A DNA stretch of 64,000 nucleotides from Teichococcus coralli (GTDB taxonomy: Bacteria > Pseudomonadota > Alphaproteobacteria > Acetobacterales > Acetobacteraceae). The notes under the pieces are model-generated. The model did not search any database, had not been told where the DNA came from, and saw nothing but the letters and a program-made list of their open reading frames with translations. The DNA lies in assembly GCF_009829925.1 (NCBI RefSeq), contig NZ_SNVJ01000001.1, forward strand, positions 248,001-312,000, written 5' to 3'. Below are positions 50,031-58,724 of the stretch, piece by piece (positions within the stretch are counted from its first letter, which is position 1; each line of letters opens with the position of its first letter). The position numbers were made by a program, and so were the translations under genes.

Positions 50031-50965
50031 CCGAAGACACCCCTTCCCCCCTTTCCGGGGCCATGGAGAACGGGCCGACCCGCTGCGGCATCGTCGCCGT
50101 GGTGGGCGCGCCGAATGCCGGCAAGTCCACCCTGGTGAACCGGCTGGCCGGCACCAAGGTGAGCATCGTCTCGCCCAAGCCGCAGACCACGCGCTTCCGC
50201 ATCCGGGCCGTGGTGATGCAGGGCCCGTCGCAGCTCGTGCTGACCGACACGCCCGGCATCTTCGCGCCGCGCCGCCGGCTCGACCGCGCCATGGTGGCCG
50301 CCGCCTGGGAAGGCGCGCAGGACGCCGATCTCGCGCTGCTGATCGTGGACGCCCGCGCCGGAATGACCGAGGCGGTGCAGTCCATCATCTCCGTGCTGAA
50401 GCGCAGCAAGGTGCCGATCTGGCTGGTGCTGAACAAGTCCGACCTGATCGACACCAAGCGCCTGCTGCCGCTGACCGCCAGCCTGAACGAGCAGCTCTCC
50501 TTCGAGGAGACGCTGATGGTCAGCGCCGAGACCGGCGACGGGCTGGACCGCCTGCTGGAGAAGCTCGCCGCCCGCGTGCCCTACGGCCCCTGGCTCTTTC
50601 CGGAGGATGAGCTCTCCGACCTGCCCGACCGCATGCTGGCGGCCGAGATCGTGCGCGAGCAGATCCTGCGCCAGACGCATGAGGAGGTGCCGCACCATAC
50701 CACGGTGGAGACCGAGGCCTGGCAGGAGCGGCAGGACGGCTCGGTGCGGATCGACTGCACCATCTATGTCGGCCGCGCCTCGCAGAAGGCGATCATCATC
50801 GGCGACGGCGGGGCGCGGGTGAAGGAGATCGGCCGCCGCGCCCGCGGCGAGCTGGAGAAGCTGCTGGAACGGCGCGTGCACCTCTTCCTCAACGTGAAGG
50901 AGCGGCAGGGCTGGGACGAGGAGCGTGCCCGCCTGCGCGCCATCGGGCTGGACGACGCCGGCTGA
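50027..50965 (+). CDS. era: GTPase Era
   Basis: 312-residue GTPase essential for 16S rRNA maturation and 30S assembly. G1 GAPNAGKST (27-35), G3 DTPG, G4 NKSD and the C-terminal KH domain (RASQKAIIIGDGGARVKEIGRRARGELE-type) are all present. The ATG overlaps the rnc stop (ATGA). An in-frame ATG at 50063 would give a slightly shorter protein, but coupling favours 50027. Confidence 0.96.
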   Translation: MTEDTPSPLSGAMENGPTRCGIVAVVGAPNAGKSTLVNRLAGTKVSIVSPKPQTTRFRIRAVVMQGPSQLVLTDTPGIFAPRRRLDRAMVAAAWEGAQDADLALLIVDARAGMTEAVQSIISVLKRSKVPIWLVLNKSDLIDTKRLLPLTASLNEQLSFEETLMVSAETGDGLDRLLEKLAARVPYGPWLFPEDELSDLPDRMLAAEIVREQILRQTHEEVPHHTTVETEAWQERQDGSVRIDCTIYVGRASQKAIIIGDGGARVKEIGRRARGELEKLLERRVHLFLNVKERQGWDEERARLRAIGLDDAG

Positions 50966-51104
50966 GCCGCGATGCCGTGGATTCCGCGGCGCGGCGGCTT
51001 ACATTGAGGCGTGACGAGCACCTGAAGGGCCTGCGCCGATGACGGCTTCCGACACTCCTCCGGCAACCGGCGCCTCCGTTCCGGCAACGCGCTGAGAACC
51101 GGCC

Positions 51105-51863
51105 ATGGAATGGCAGGCGCCCGCCATCGTGCTGGAGACGCGGCCGCATGGCGAGGGCGGCGCGGTGGTCAGCGTGCTCACCGAGGAGCACGGCCGTCAC
51201 GCCGGGCTGGCAAAGGGCGGTGGCTCGCGTGCGCAGGCCGGGCTCTGGCAACCGGGGAACCTCGTGGAGGTGCGCTGGATCGGCCGCCTGCCGGAGCAGC
51301 TCGGCGCCTTCGCCGGCGAAATGGTGCACCCCTCTGCCGCGCTGGCGATGGACGACCCGCTCAGCCTCGCCCTGCTGAGTTCCGCCTGCGCCCTGGCCGC
51401 GAGCGCCCTGCCGGAGCGGGAAGCGCAGCCCCGCATCTTCTCTGGCCTGCTGGCGCTGATGGCCAATCTCGGCCGCGGCGCCACCACGCTCGTGGCGGAC
51501 TACATCCGCTGGGAGGGGCTGCTGCTGGAGGTGCTTGGCTATGGGCTCGACCTTTCCGCTTGCACGGTCACCGGCAGCCGCGAGCACCTGACGCATGTCT
51601 CCCCGCGCACCGGCCGGGTGGTGAGCGCCGAGGCGGCCGCGCCATATCGTGACCGGCTGCTGCCCCTGCCCTCCTTCCTGCTTGGCGGGCAGGCGGAGAC
51701 CGATCCGGCGCAGTGGCTCGCCGGGCTGCGCCTGACCGGCCATTTCCTGGCCCGTGACGCCTTCGGCGCGCGTCAGCAGCCGCTGCCGCCGGCACGGGGA
51801 TGGTTGGAGGCGCGCATCGCCGCCCTGCTTCCGCCGCCCGCGGAGGCCGTTGCCGATGCCTGA
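51105..51863 (+). CDS. recO: DNA repair protein RecO
   Basis: 252-residue recombination mediator that anneals single strands and loads RecA with RecR. The N-terminal OB fold starts MEWQAPAIVLETRPHGEGGAVVSVLTEEHGRHAGLA-type, and the helical C-terminal domain has YIRWEGLLLEVLGYGLDL. The zinc-binding cysteines found in some RecO proteins are reduced to a single Cys. The 139-base gap after era holds no gene. Its end overlaps the next gene by 8 bases. Confidence 0.93.
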   Translation: MEWQAPAIVLETRPHGEGGAVVSVLTEEHGRHAGLAKGGGSRAQAGLWQPGNLVEVRWIGRLPEQLGAFAGEMVHPSAALAMDDPLSLALLSSACALAASALPEREAQPRIFSGLLALMANLGRGATTLVADYIRWEGLLLEVLGYGLDLSACTVTGSREHLTHVSPRTGRVVSAEAAAPYRDRLLPLPSFLLGGQAETDPAQWLAGLRLTGHFLARDAFGARQQPLPPARGWLEARIAALLPPPAEAVADA

Positions 51864-52395
51864 GCCGGTGCTGCCGGACCTCCTGGCGCCGGGCCTGCGG
51901 CTGGTCTTCTGCGGCTCGGCGCCCGGCGCGGTTTCCGCCGCACGGCAGGCCTACTACGCGCATCCCGGCAACCGCTTCTGGTCGGTCCTGCACCAGGCCG
52001 GCTTCACGCCGCGACGGCTGGCGCCGGCCGAGTATCCCTCGCTGCTCGGCCTCGGCATCGGCCTGACGGACATGGCGAAGCACGCCTCCGGCAACGACGA
52101 CGAGTTGCCCCCGGGCGCCTATGACCCGGAAGGCTTCGCCGCGCGCATTCGCGCCGCGCGGCCGGCCGCGCTGGCTTTCACCGCCAAGGCGCCGGCCGCC
52201 GCCTTTCTCGGGCGGCGCACCGGCGCGCTGCATTACGGCAGGAACGAGGGACCGGCTGACTTCCCGCCGGTCTGGGTGCTGCCCTCCACCTCCGGGCAGG
52301 CGAGCCGCTTCTGGGATGCGCGGCCCTGGCTCGCGCTCGGCGCCTGGTTCAACGAGACCCGCGCCGGCGCCGCCGCTGCTCAGGGATGGATGTAG
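51856..52395 (+). CDS. Mismatch-specific DNA glycosylase-like protein (Mug/TDG family)
   Basis: 179-residue member of the uracil-DNA glycosylase superfamily. The layout is Mug-like: FCGSAPG, then YYAHPGNRFWSVL, GIGLTDMAKHAS and the second active-site loop VLPSTSGQASRFW. In E. coli Mug the first loop is GINPG, whose Asn18 positions the catalytic water; here that position is Ala22 (GSAPG), so substrate or mechanism may differ. It overlaps recO by 8 bases, indicating co-expression of two repair genes. Its 3' end overlaps the convergent DsrE gene by 16 bases. Confidence 0.85.
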   Translation: MPEPVLPDLLAPGLRLVFCGSAPGAVSAARQAYYAHPGNRFWSVLHQAGFTPRRLAPAEYPSLLGLGIGLTDMAKHASGNDDELPPGAYDPEGFAARIRAARPAALAFTAKAPAAAFLGRRTGALHYGRNEGPADFPPVWVLPSTSGQASRFWDARPWLALGAWFNETRAGAAAAQGWM

Positions 52396-52910
52396 ACGTA
52401 GCCCTGACCTTCAAGCTTCGCGATCTCGGCGACGCCGCTGGGCACGACGTCCTCCTCATTGACGCCATGGAGCTGGCGCCAGTCGATATGCGTCGCGTTC
52501 AGCGTGTTGGCGCAGATCAAGAAGCGCACGCCATCGGCGCGGAGCGCATCCATCTTGGCTGCCAGCGCCTTGTCGCGGTTGGCGAGCTTGAACATCTCCA
52601 CGCCGGCGGAGTGGTCCACCACGCTGATCCGCACATGCTCCTTGCCGACGGCGTTGATGTGGTTGCGGATGTTGCCGAGCAGGCCTTGGAAGTAGGCCTC
52701 GTTGGCCTCGCCGGCGACGTCCTCGTCGGAGACCAGCCCGCGCATCATCAGGTAAACTCGCTTGAAGATCGAAATTGAGGTGTGTCCACCATCGTTGTGG
52801 TAGACAACCTTCTGGTCCGCATAGGGCTCTGCCGATGGAGGAGCCGCCTGCGACGGCCCGCACCACGCCAGCGACGCAACCAGCACCGCGGCTGTCAGAA
52901 CAGCCTTCAT
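52380..52910 (-). CDS. Exported DsrE-family protein
   Basis: 176 residues with a cleavable signal peptide (MKAVLTAAVLVASLAWCGPSQA). The mature domain follows the DsrE/DsrF-like pattern (KVVYHNDGG, LLGNIRNHINAVG, RISVVDHSAGVEMF, GVRFLICANTLNA). The single Cys in FLICANTL is where DsrE proteins carry a sulfur-binding cysteine. Periplasmic DsrE proteins are tied to sulfur or thiosulfate metabolism, but no sox or dsr genes are near. AAGGAG lies 6 bases before the ATG. Confidence 0.85.
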   Translation of the reverse strand: MKAVLTAAVLVASLAWCGPSQAAPPSAEPYADQKVVYHNDGGHTSISIFKRVYLMMRGLVSDEDVAGEANEAYFQGLLGNIRNHINAVGKEHVRISVVDHSAGVEMFKLANRDKALAAKMDALRADGVRFLICANTLNATHIDWRQLHGVNEEDVVPSGVAEIAKLEGQGYVYIHP

Positions 52911-53148
52911 GCTTCTCTCCTTACCGCATCAGTCCACTGTGCCATCGCGGCGCCAATCCGCCTGCGCGGAATTCCGCTCGCCGCGTGCCGTGGGTGTGGA
53001 ACGCCTGCGCGGCAAGGTACAGGCCGCGCCGCGAAGCAGGCTTGTCAATTTTTGGCCAGCGGAGACGCTGCGAACCAGGTCGCGACGCTTGTCGTTAGTG
53101 GAGCAACTGGAATAATTCTCGCCCGCCCCGCCGGTAGAGAACGCGACG

Positions 53149-53706
53149 ATGCAACAGGTCCATCCCGATTTCGCCAGTGCGGCGCGGCGTTGGTTCGATA
53201 AGAGGGAAACCCTCACCGCGGCCGAGCATCGTGCGTTGACGGGTGCGCTGGAGGGCCGGCCGCTCTCGCGCGATCCCAACGAGGCCTTCGCCGCGCGGCT
53301 GGGCGTCGGGGACCGGCTGGCGGACAGGGTGGCGAGCTTTGGCGGCTCCTGGAGCTTCATCCTGCTCAGCGTCCTGCTGCTGGCCCTCTGGGTCGCGATG
53401 AACGCGGTGCTGCTGCGGCGGCCCTTCGACCCCTACCCCTTCGTCTTTCTCAACCTGATCCTTTCAATGATCGCCGCCCTCCAGGCGCCCATCATCATGA
53501 TGAGCCAGAACCGGCAGGCGGCGAAGGACCGGCTGGATGCCGCGCATGACTACGAGGTCAACCTGAAGGCCGAGATCGAGATCATGGGGCTGCACGAGAA
53601 GCTTGACCGGATGCGCGCCGAGCAGATCAACGCCCTCCTGGAGCAGCAGCAACGCCAGATCGAACTGCTGGCCAAGCTCCTGGAGGACGCCCAGGCGCGG
53701 CGCTGA
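53149..53706 (+). CDS. DUF1003 membrane protein
   Basis: 185 residues. The DUF1003 core has two transmembrane helices (SWSFILLSVLLLALWVAMNAVLL and FVFLNLILSMIAALQAPIIMM) and the NRQAAKDRLDAAHDYEVNLKAE motif after them. A Gln-rich amphipathic coiled-coil tail (about 150-183) follows. Function unknown; the family is sometimes linked to CorA-like or cation handling. It is divergent from the DsrE gene across 238 bases that contain AT-rich promoter-like DNA, including a TTGACA on the minus strand. Confidence 0.87.
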   Translation: MQQVHPDFASAARRWFDKRETLTAAEHRALTGALEGRPLSRDPNEAFAARLGVGDRLADRVASFGGSWSFILLSVLLLALWVAMNAVLLRRPFDPYPFVFLNLILSMIAALQAPIIMMSQNRQAAKDRLDAAHDYEVNLKAEIEIMGLHEKLDRMRAEQINALLEQQQRQIELLAKLLEDAQARR

Positions 53707-53723
53707 AGCGCGCCTCCCGCCCC

Positions 53724-54347
53724 TTACCGCGGGATGAGGGCGGCCACGGCGCGGTCCGCCGCGTCGTCGCTGGCGGCCAGGCCCGCGCGGACGCCGGCAC
53801 GGTCCTCGGCGCTGCGGTTCTGGCTCAGCTTGCGCTTGCCTTCCAGCCGCGTGATCGGCATCCGCAGCCCGACGATGCCGCGCAACTGCGCGCGGATGAA
53901 GCCTTCCGGTGCGTCGCCCACCGCCCAGGGCGCGGCGCGGCCGCCCTCGTGCCGCTCCGTCAGCCGCGTGACCACCGCGAGGAGGCGCTCCGTATCCTCG
54001 AAGAACTCCACCGGGCCATGGGCATGGACGGCGACGTAGTTCCAGGTCGGCACCACCTTCCCCGTCTCGCGCTTGGCGGCGTACCAGGACGGCGTCACAT
54101 AGGCGTCCGGCCCCATGAAGATGGCCAGCGCCTCGCCCGATGAGGCCGCCTTCCATTGTGGGTTGGCCCTGGCGAGGTGGCCGTAGAGGACGCCACGCGA
54201 ACCCTCCGCGGGATCCAGGAAGAGCGGCAGCGGCGTCGCCATGACCCCTTCCGCCCCCGCCGTGACGAGGTTCGCAAGGCGTGCCGCCCCAATGGTCGCA
54301 TGCAGGGCCGAAAGGTCGTCCTCGCGGAAAGCCGGCGGCGTGTACAT
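53724..54347 (-). CDS. FMN-binding negative regulator, PaiB family
   Basis: 207 residues of the PaiB fold (split-barrel flavin binding). It begins MYTPPAFREDD and contains ATPLPLFLDP, YGHLARANPQW, YVTPSWYAAKRETGKVVPTWNYVAVHAHG and the C-terminal KLSQNRSAEDRAGV, all family hallmarks. PaiB in Bacillus represses sporulation and protease genes; in proteobacteria it is a flavin protein of unclear role, often beside regulators. Convergent with the DUF1003 gene. Confidence 0.9.
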   Translation of the reverse strand: MYTPPAFREDDLSALHATIGAARLANLVTAGAEGVMATPLPLFLDPAEGSRGVLYGHLARANPQWKAASSGEALAIFMGPDAYVTPSWYAAKRETGKVVPTWNYVAVHAHGPVEFFEDTERLLAVVTRLTERHEGGRAAPWAVGDAPEGFIRAQLRGIVGLRMPITRLEGKRKLSQNRSAEDRAGVRAGLAASDDAADRAVAALIPR

Positions 54348-54717
54348 GGCGGGTCTCCTTGCTGCCCCACAGGTTTGCGCAAAGACTAGCCCAGGCGGAA
54401 CGGCCAGTCCGGGACGAATCGAGTGGACCAGTCAGCGACGCGGCGGATCGCCGAGGCGATCAAGGCGCAGATCGCAAGCGGCGAAGGCCGCCAGCCGGCC
54501 GGTGGCCCCATCACGGCCTCAAGGGTAGATGGGAGGGCTCGTCGATGGGCGCCTGATTCGGGCGCAGAAGTCACTCCACGTCTGCACCTGTTCCGTTTCT
54601 CCCCTGCGTCAGGTCTTGTTCATCCCGGCACGGACCCGTGTGATCATACGAGGGTGGCGGTTCACCCAGGGCTCGTCGCCCAGGCGGCGGCAAGCTCCTG
54701 CGGCCTTGGGAGACGGC
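54348..54717. other. Intergenic region upstream of parC, no convincing gene
   Basis: Between the divergent paiB and parC genes. An open frame from GTG 54423 begins with VDQSATRRIAEAIKAQIASG, which resembles the first helix of GntR regulators, but the following winged-helix signature is absent in all three frames. It could be a gene remnant or chance. A CATACG/GATCAT-rich stretch near 54640-54650 is less GC-rich. I see no RNA gene. Confidence 0.5.
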
Positions 54718-54746
54718 TTGCTGGACTTTAAGTTCTTGCTATGTTC
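54718..54746 (+). promoter_or_regulatory. LexA (SOS) box and promoter of parC
   Basis: GTTCTTGCTATGTTC (54732-54746) is an exact GTTC-N7-GTTC, the direct-repeat LexA site of alphaproteobacteria. It overlaps a probable promoter: TTGCTG (54718-54723), 16 bases, TATGTT (54740-54745). It lies 91 bases before the parC ATG. LexA bound here would cover the -10 box, so parC is predicted to be induced by DNA damage. Confidence 0.65.
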
Positions 54747-54837
54747 TTGCGCGTCCGCCTTGGCACTGGCGCGCGCGGCGCCGCTGCGCTAGCCCGGGCC
54801 AGCCGATATCGCGCCGAGACCGCCAGGAGTTCCACCC

Positions 54838-57075
54838 ATGCCCGACGACATCGCCACGCTGCCCGAAGGCGGGGCCGTGAAGCCGACTACCCTCTCGGCG
54901 GCCCTGTCGGAGCGGTACCTGGCCTATGCCATGTCCACCATCACGGCGCGCTCGCTGCCGGACGTGCGGGACGGGCTGAAGCCGGTGCACCGCCGGCTGC
55001 TCTGGGCGATGCACCAGCTCAAGCTTGACCCGGCGGCCGGATTCAAGAAATGCGCCCGCATCGTCGGCGACGTCATGGGTAAGTACCATCCGCATGGCGA
55101 CGCCGCGATCTACGACGCCATGGTGCGCCTGGCCCAGGAATTCGCGGCGCGCTACCCGCTGGTCGAGGGCCAGGGCAACTTCGGCAACATCGACGGCGAT
55201 AACGCGGCGGCCATGCGCTACACCGAGGCGCGGCTGACCGAGATCGCCCAGGTGATGCTGCAGGGGATCGAGGAGAATGCCGTCGATTTCCGCGCCACCT
55301 ATGACGGCGAGGAGCGGGAGCCGATCGTGCTGCCCGCCGCCTTCCCCAACCTGCTGGCCAACGGCGCCAACGGCATCGCCGTTGGCATGGCGACCTCCAT
55401 CCCGCCGCACAATGCGAGTGAGCTCTGCGCCGCCGCGCTGGAGCTGATCCGCAACCCGGCGGCCGAGGTGGACGACCTGCTGCGCCACGTGCCCGGCCCG
55501 GATTTCCCCACCGGCGGCGTGCTGGTGGAGAGCGCGGAGGCGGTGCGCGAGGCCTATGCCACCGGCCGCGGCGGCTTCCGCATCCGCGCCCGCTGGGAGA
55601 AGGAGGCGCTGAAGAACGGCACCTGGCAGGTGGTCGTCACCGAGATCCCCTACCAGATCGCCAAGTCCCGCCTGATCGAGCAGATCGCCGCGCTGATGGA
55701 GGAGAAGAAGCTCCCCCTGCTGGCCGATGTGCGGGACGAGAGCACCGACGTCGTCCGCATCGTGCTGGAGCCGAAGAGCCGCACGGTGGAGCCGGCCGTG
55801 CTGATGGAGACGCTGTTCCGCGCCACGCCGCTCGAATCCCGCGTCTCGCTCAACATGAACGTGCTGGACGCCGAGCGCACGCCGCAGGTGATGGGGCTGA
55901 AGGCGGTGCTGCGCGCCTGGCTCGACCACCGGCACGAGGTGCTGGTGCGCCGCAGCCAGCACCGGCTGGACGCCATCGCCCGCCGGCTGGAGATCCTCGA
56001 CGGCTACCTGATCGCCTATCTGAACCTCGACGAGGTGATCCGCATCATCCGCGAGGAGGACCACCCCAAGCCGGCGCTGATGCAGACCTTCGGGCTGACC
56101 GACGTGCAGGCCGAGGCGATCCTGAACATGCGTCTCCGCTCCCTCCGCAAGCTGGAGGAGATGGAGATCCGCAAGGAGCACAAGAAGCTCAGCACGGAGC
56201 AGAAGTCGCTGCAGGCGCTGCTCGGCAGCGAGAAGCTGCGCTGGAAGAAGCTTGCCGAGCAGATCGAGGAGACCCGCCAGAAGTTCGGCGAGGAGACCGC
56301 GCTGGGCCGGCGGCGCACCACGATCGACGCCGCCCCCGTCGCCGTGGTGATCGACGAACGCGCCTTCGTCGAGCGTGAGCCGATCACCGTGATCCTGTCC
56401 GAGAAGGGCTGGATCCGCGCGCTCAAGGGCCATGTGCCCATGGAGACGGAGCACAAGTTCAAGGAGGGCGACCGGCTGCGCGTGGCGCTGCATGCCGAGA
56501 CGACGGACCGGCTCTGCCTCTTCGCCACCAACGGCAAGAGCTACACGCTGAAGGCCGACGTCCTTCCCCGCGGGCGCGGCGACGGCCAGCCGGTGCGGCT
56601 GATGGTGGACCTCACCAACGAGGACGAGGTGGTGGACCTCTTCGTCTGGCAGGAGGGCCGCAAGTACCTCGTCGCGGCGCGGGACGGGCGCGGCTTCGTG
56701 GTGAAGAGCGACGACCTGCTGGCCGAGAAGCGCACCGGCAAGCAGGTGCTGACGGTCGATCCGCCCAACGAGGCCGCCGCCTGCGTGCCGGTTGAGGGGG
56801 ATACCGTCGCCATCGTCGGCGAGAACCGCAAGCTGCTGGTCTTCCCGCTGGAGCAGGTGCCGGAGATGGTGCGCGGGCGCGGCGTGGCGCTGCAAGGCTA
56901 CCGCGACGGCGGCATGGCGGACCTGAAGGTCTTCGCCGCCAGCGCCGGGCTCACCTGGCGGATCGGCGAGCGGGTGCGGATGGAGAGCGACCTCACCACC
57001 TGGCGCGGCAACCGTGCCGGCGCCGGCAAGCAGCCGCCCAACGGCTTTCCCCGCTCCAACCGCTTCGGGGAGTGA
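54838..57075 (+). CDS. parC: DNA topoisomerase IV subunit A
   Basis: 745-residue decatenase subunit. The winged-helix active site has the DNA-linking Tyr128 in [11 protein letters not shown]; the coiled-coil and C-terminal beta-pinwheel follow. The short spacing and missing GyrA box (QRRGGKG) separate it from GyrA. In the quinolone region [13 protein letters not shown], the position of E. coli ParC Ser80 is Ala89 and that of Glu84 is Asp93. Such an Ala would be expected to lower fluoroquinolone sensitivity of this target. parE is not adjacent. A LexA box lies upstream. Confidence 0.94.
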   Translation: MPDDIATLPEGGAVKPTTLSAALSERYLAYAMSTITARSLPDVRDGLKPVHRRLLWAMHQLKLDPAAGFKKCARIVGDVMGKYHPHGDAAIYDAMVRLAQEFAARYPLVEGQGNFGNIDGDNAAAMRYTEARLTEIAQVMLQGIEENAVDFRATYDGEEREPIVLPAAFPNLLANGANGIAVGMATSIPPHNASELCAAALELIRNPAAEVDDLLRHVPGPDFPTGGVLVESAEAVREAYATGRGGFRIRARWEKEALKNGTWQVVVTEIPYQIAKSRLIEQIAALMEEKKLPLLADVRDESTDVVRIVLEPKSRTVEPAVLMETLFRATPLESRVSLNMNVLDAERTPQVMGLKAVLRAWLDHRHEVLVRRSQHRLDAIARRLEILDGYLIAYLNLDEVIRIIREEDHPKPALMQTFGLTDVQAEAILNMRLRSLRKLEEMEIRKEHKKLSTEQKSLQALLGSEKLRWKKLAEQIEETRQKFGEETALGRRRTTIDAAPVAVVIDERAFVEREPITVILSEKGWIRALKGHVPMETEHKFKEGDRLRVALHAETTDRLCLFATNGKSYTLKADVLPRGRGDGQPVRLMVDLTNEDEVVDLFVWQEGRKYLVAARDGRGFVVKSDDLLAEKRTGKQVLTVDPPNEAAACVPVEGDTVAIVGENRKLLVFPLEQVPEMVRGRGVALQGYRDGGMADLKVFAASAGLTWRIGERVRMESDLTTWRGNRAGAGKQPPNGFPRSNRFGE

Positions 57076-57106
57076 AACCGGCCCGGGACCTGCGCCCCCG
57101 GATGCC

Positions 57107-58039
57107 TCAGGCGCGCAGCCGCGCCTCGCGGTACCAGATGTAGAGGCCTGAGGCGACCAGCACGGCGATGCCGAGGAAGTCCATGATCACCGGCCGCTCG
57201 CCCCAGAGCAGGACGCCCAGCGCCATCGTCCAGATGATGCCGGAATATTCGAAGGGAGCGATCAGCGTGGCCTCGCCGCTACGGTAGGCGGCCGTCATCA
57301 GGAGTTGCGCCAGGGCGGAGATCAGGCCGATGAAGGCCAGCAGCGCCCATTGCGCAGGTGTTGGCCAGACCCAGTCCGCCAGCGCCAGCGCCCCGCCCAC
57401 CAGGCAGCCGCCGAGGGCGAACCACAGCGTGATGGTGGCGCCGGATTCGCCACGCTCGCCCATGCGCCGGATGGTGATCATGGCCATGGCCCAGGCGACA
57501 GCTCCCGCCAGCACGCCCGCCACCGCCGGCAGCGGAAGCGGCGCGGCGCCAAGGCCGGGCCGCAGCATCGCCAGCACGCCGAGGAAGCCCACCAGCACGG
57601 CGCTGGTGCGGCGCCAGCCCACCTTCTCCCCGAGCAGCGGCACCGAAAGCGCGGTGAGGAAGAGCGGCATGGTGAAGCCGAGCGCCGTCACGGTGGCGAG
57701 CGGCAGGTGGACATAGCCGTAAAAGCTGCCGAACATGCCCACCAGCCCATAGAAGATGCGCTGCGCATGCGCCCAGGGCTGCCGGGTGGCCAGCACCCGC
57801 CAGCGCCGCCCCGGCACGCCCGAGGCCAGCGCCAGACCGAGCAGGACGGGAATGGCGAAGAGATTGCGGAACAGGACGACCTGCGTGACCGGGATCGCCC
57901 CGCCCAGCGCCTTCACCGCCGCGGCGGCCAGGGCGAAGGTCGCGGCGGCGCCCATCACCGCGAGAATGGCCCGGCGGCGCGCGGCGCCCGCGTCGCTTTC
58001 GGGCGGCGGGGCATGGACGATGGGGATGGGGCGGCTCAT
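57107..58039 (-). CDS. EamA/RhaT-family DMT transporter
   Basis: 310-residue inner-membrane transporter with ten transmembrane helices in two EamA repeats (about 25-160 and 170-305). Typical features are FRNLFAIPVLL, LPLATVTALGFTMPLFLTALSVPLLGEK in repeat one and APFEYSGIIWTMALGVLLWGERP in repeat two. Members export metabolites such as amino acids, S-adenosylmethionine or nucleosides; substrate is not readable from sequence. Convergent with parC, divergent from the NUDIX operon by 40 bases. Confidence 0.9.
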   Translation of the reverse strand: MSRPIPIVHAPPPESDAGAARRRAILAVMGAAATFALAAAAVKALGGAIPVTQVVLFRNLFAIPVLLGLALASGVPGRRWRVLATRQPWAHAQRIFYGLVGMFGSFYGYVHLPLATVTALGFTMPLFLTALSVPLLGEKVGWRRTSAVLVGFLGVLAMLRPGLGAAPLPLPAVAGVLAGAVAWAMAMITIRRMGERGESGATITLWFALGGCLVGGALALADWVWPTPAQWALLAFIGLISALAQLLMTAAYRSGEATLIAPFEYSGIIWTMALGVLLWGERPVIMDFLGIAVLVASGLYIWYREARLRA

Positions 58040-58079
58040 GATCGTGGCGTTTCACTGTCGAGGTTAGGCTGCCCACCGC

Positions 58080-58724
58080 ATGAAGGCCAGACCGCCGAAG
58101 GCACCGCCGGTGCCGGCGCATCCGCTCTACATCCCCGAAAGCGATGAGGTGGTTTGGGACGGCCGCTTCCCCGTGCAGCGGGTGCGCTTCCGCTACCGCC
58201 GTGCCGACGGCACGCCCTCCGGCCTGCTCACCTGGGAGATGTGGCGGCGCGGCGATGGCGCGCTGATCCTGCCTTATGACCCCTGGAGCCGGCGCGTGGC
58301 GCTGATCGAGCAGTTCCGCCTGCCGGCTTTGGCTGCCGGCGAGGAGCCGGTCATGCGGGAGTGCCCGGCCGGGCTGCTGGAGAAGGGCGAGGATCCAGAA
58401 GCCACCGTGCGGCGCGAGTTGCGGGAGGAGACGGGCTTCACCACCGACCGCATCGAGAAGATCGGCCAGTTCATGACCATGCAGGGCGGCGCCGACGAGG
58501 TCCTGCACTTCTTCTGCGGCCGCGTGCGCCTGCCCGAGGCCGCCGCCCCCGGCACCCGGGGCCTCGCCGACGAACACGAGGAGACCCGCCTCGTGCTGCT
58601 GCCGGCCGAGGAGGCCTTCGCCCAGGTCGCGCGCAACGAGATCCGCAACAGCCCGGCGGCGCTGGCCCTGATGTGGCTGCAGCTCAACACGCCGCGCCTC
58701 ACCACCGAATGGACGAGCGACTGA
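58080..58724 (+). CDS. NUDIX hydrolase, ADP-ribose pyrophosphatase-like
   Basis: 214-residue NUDIX enzyme that hydrolyses nucleoside diphosphates linked to another moiety. The NUDIX box GLLEKGEDPEATVRRELREETGF matches Gx5Ex7REUxEExGU. The N-terminal beta domain and RVALIEQFRLPA are typical of ADP-ribose pyrophosphatase (NudF-like), which clears ADP-ribose. It heads a four-gene operon and overlaps alaX by 1 base (TGATG). Confidence 0.9.
   Translation: MKARPPKAPPVPAHPLYIPESDEVVWDGRFPVQRVRFRYRRADGTPSGLLTWEMWRRGDGALILPYDPWSRRVALIEQFRLPALAAGEEPVMRECPAGLLEKGEDPEATVRRELREETGFTTDRIEKIGQFMTMQGGADEVLHFFCGRVRLPEAAAPGTRGLADEHEETRLVLLPAEEAFAQVARNEIRNSPAALALMWLQLNTPRLTTEWTSD

Noticed and set aside
54423..54731. 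Possible GntR regulator
   Set aside because: Only about 20 residues resemble a GntR start; the PGDRLP and recognition-helix signature is missing in every frame, so no gene is called.
54739..56895. 718-codon open frame opposite parC
   Set aside because: Antisense shadow; composition (His/Gln/Arg/Leu rich) is typical of reversed high-GC coding sequence, while the parC frame carries every expected motif.
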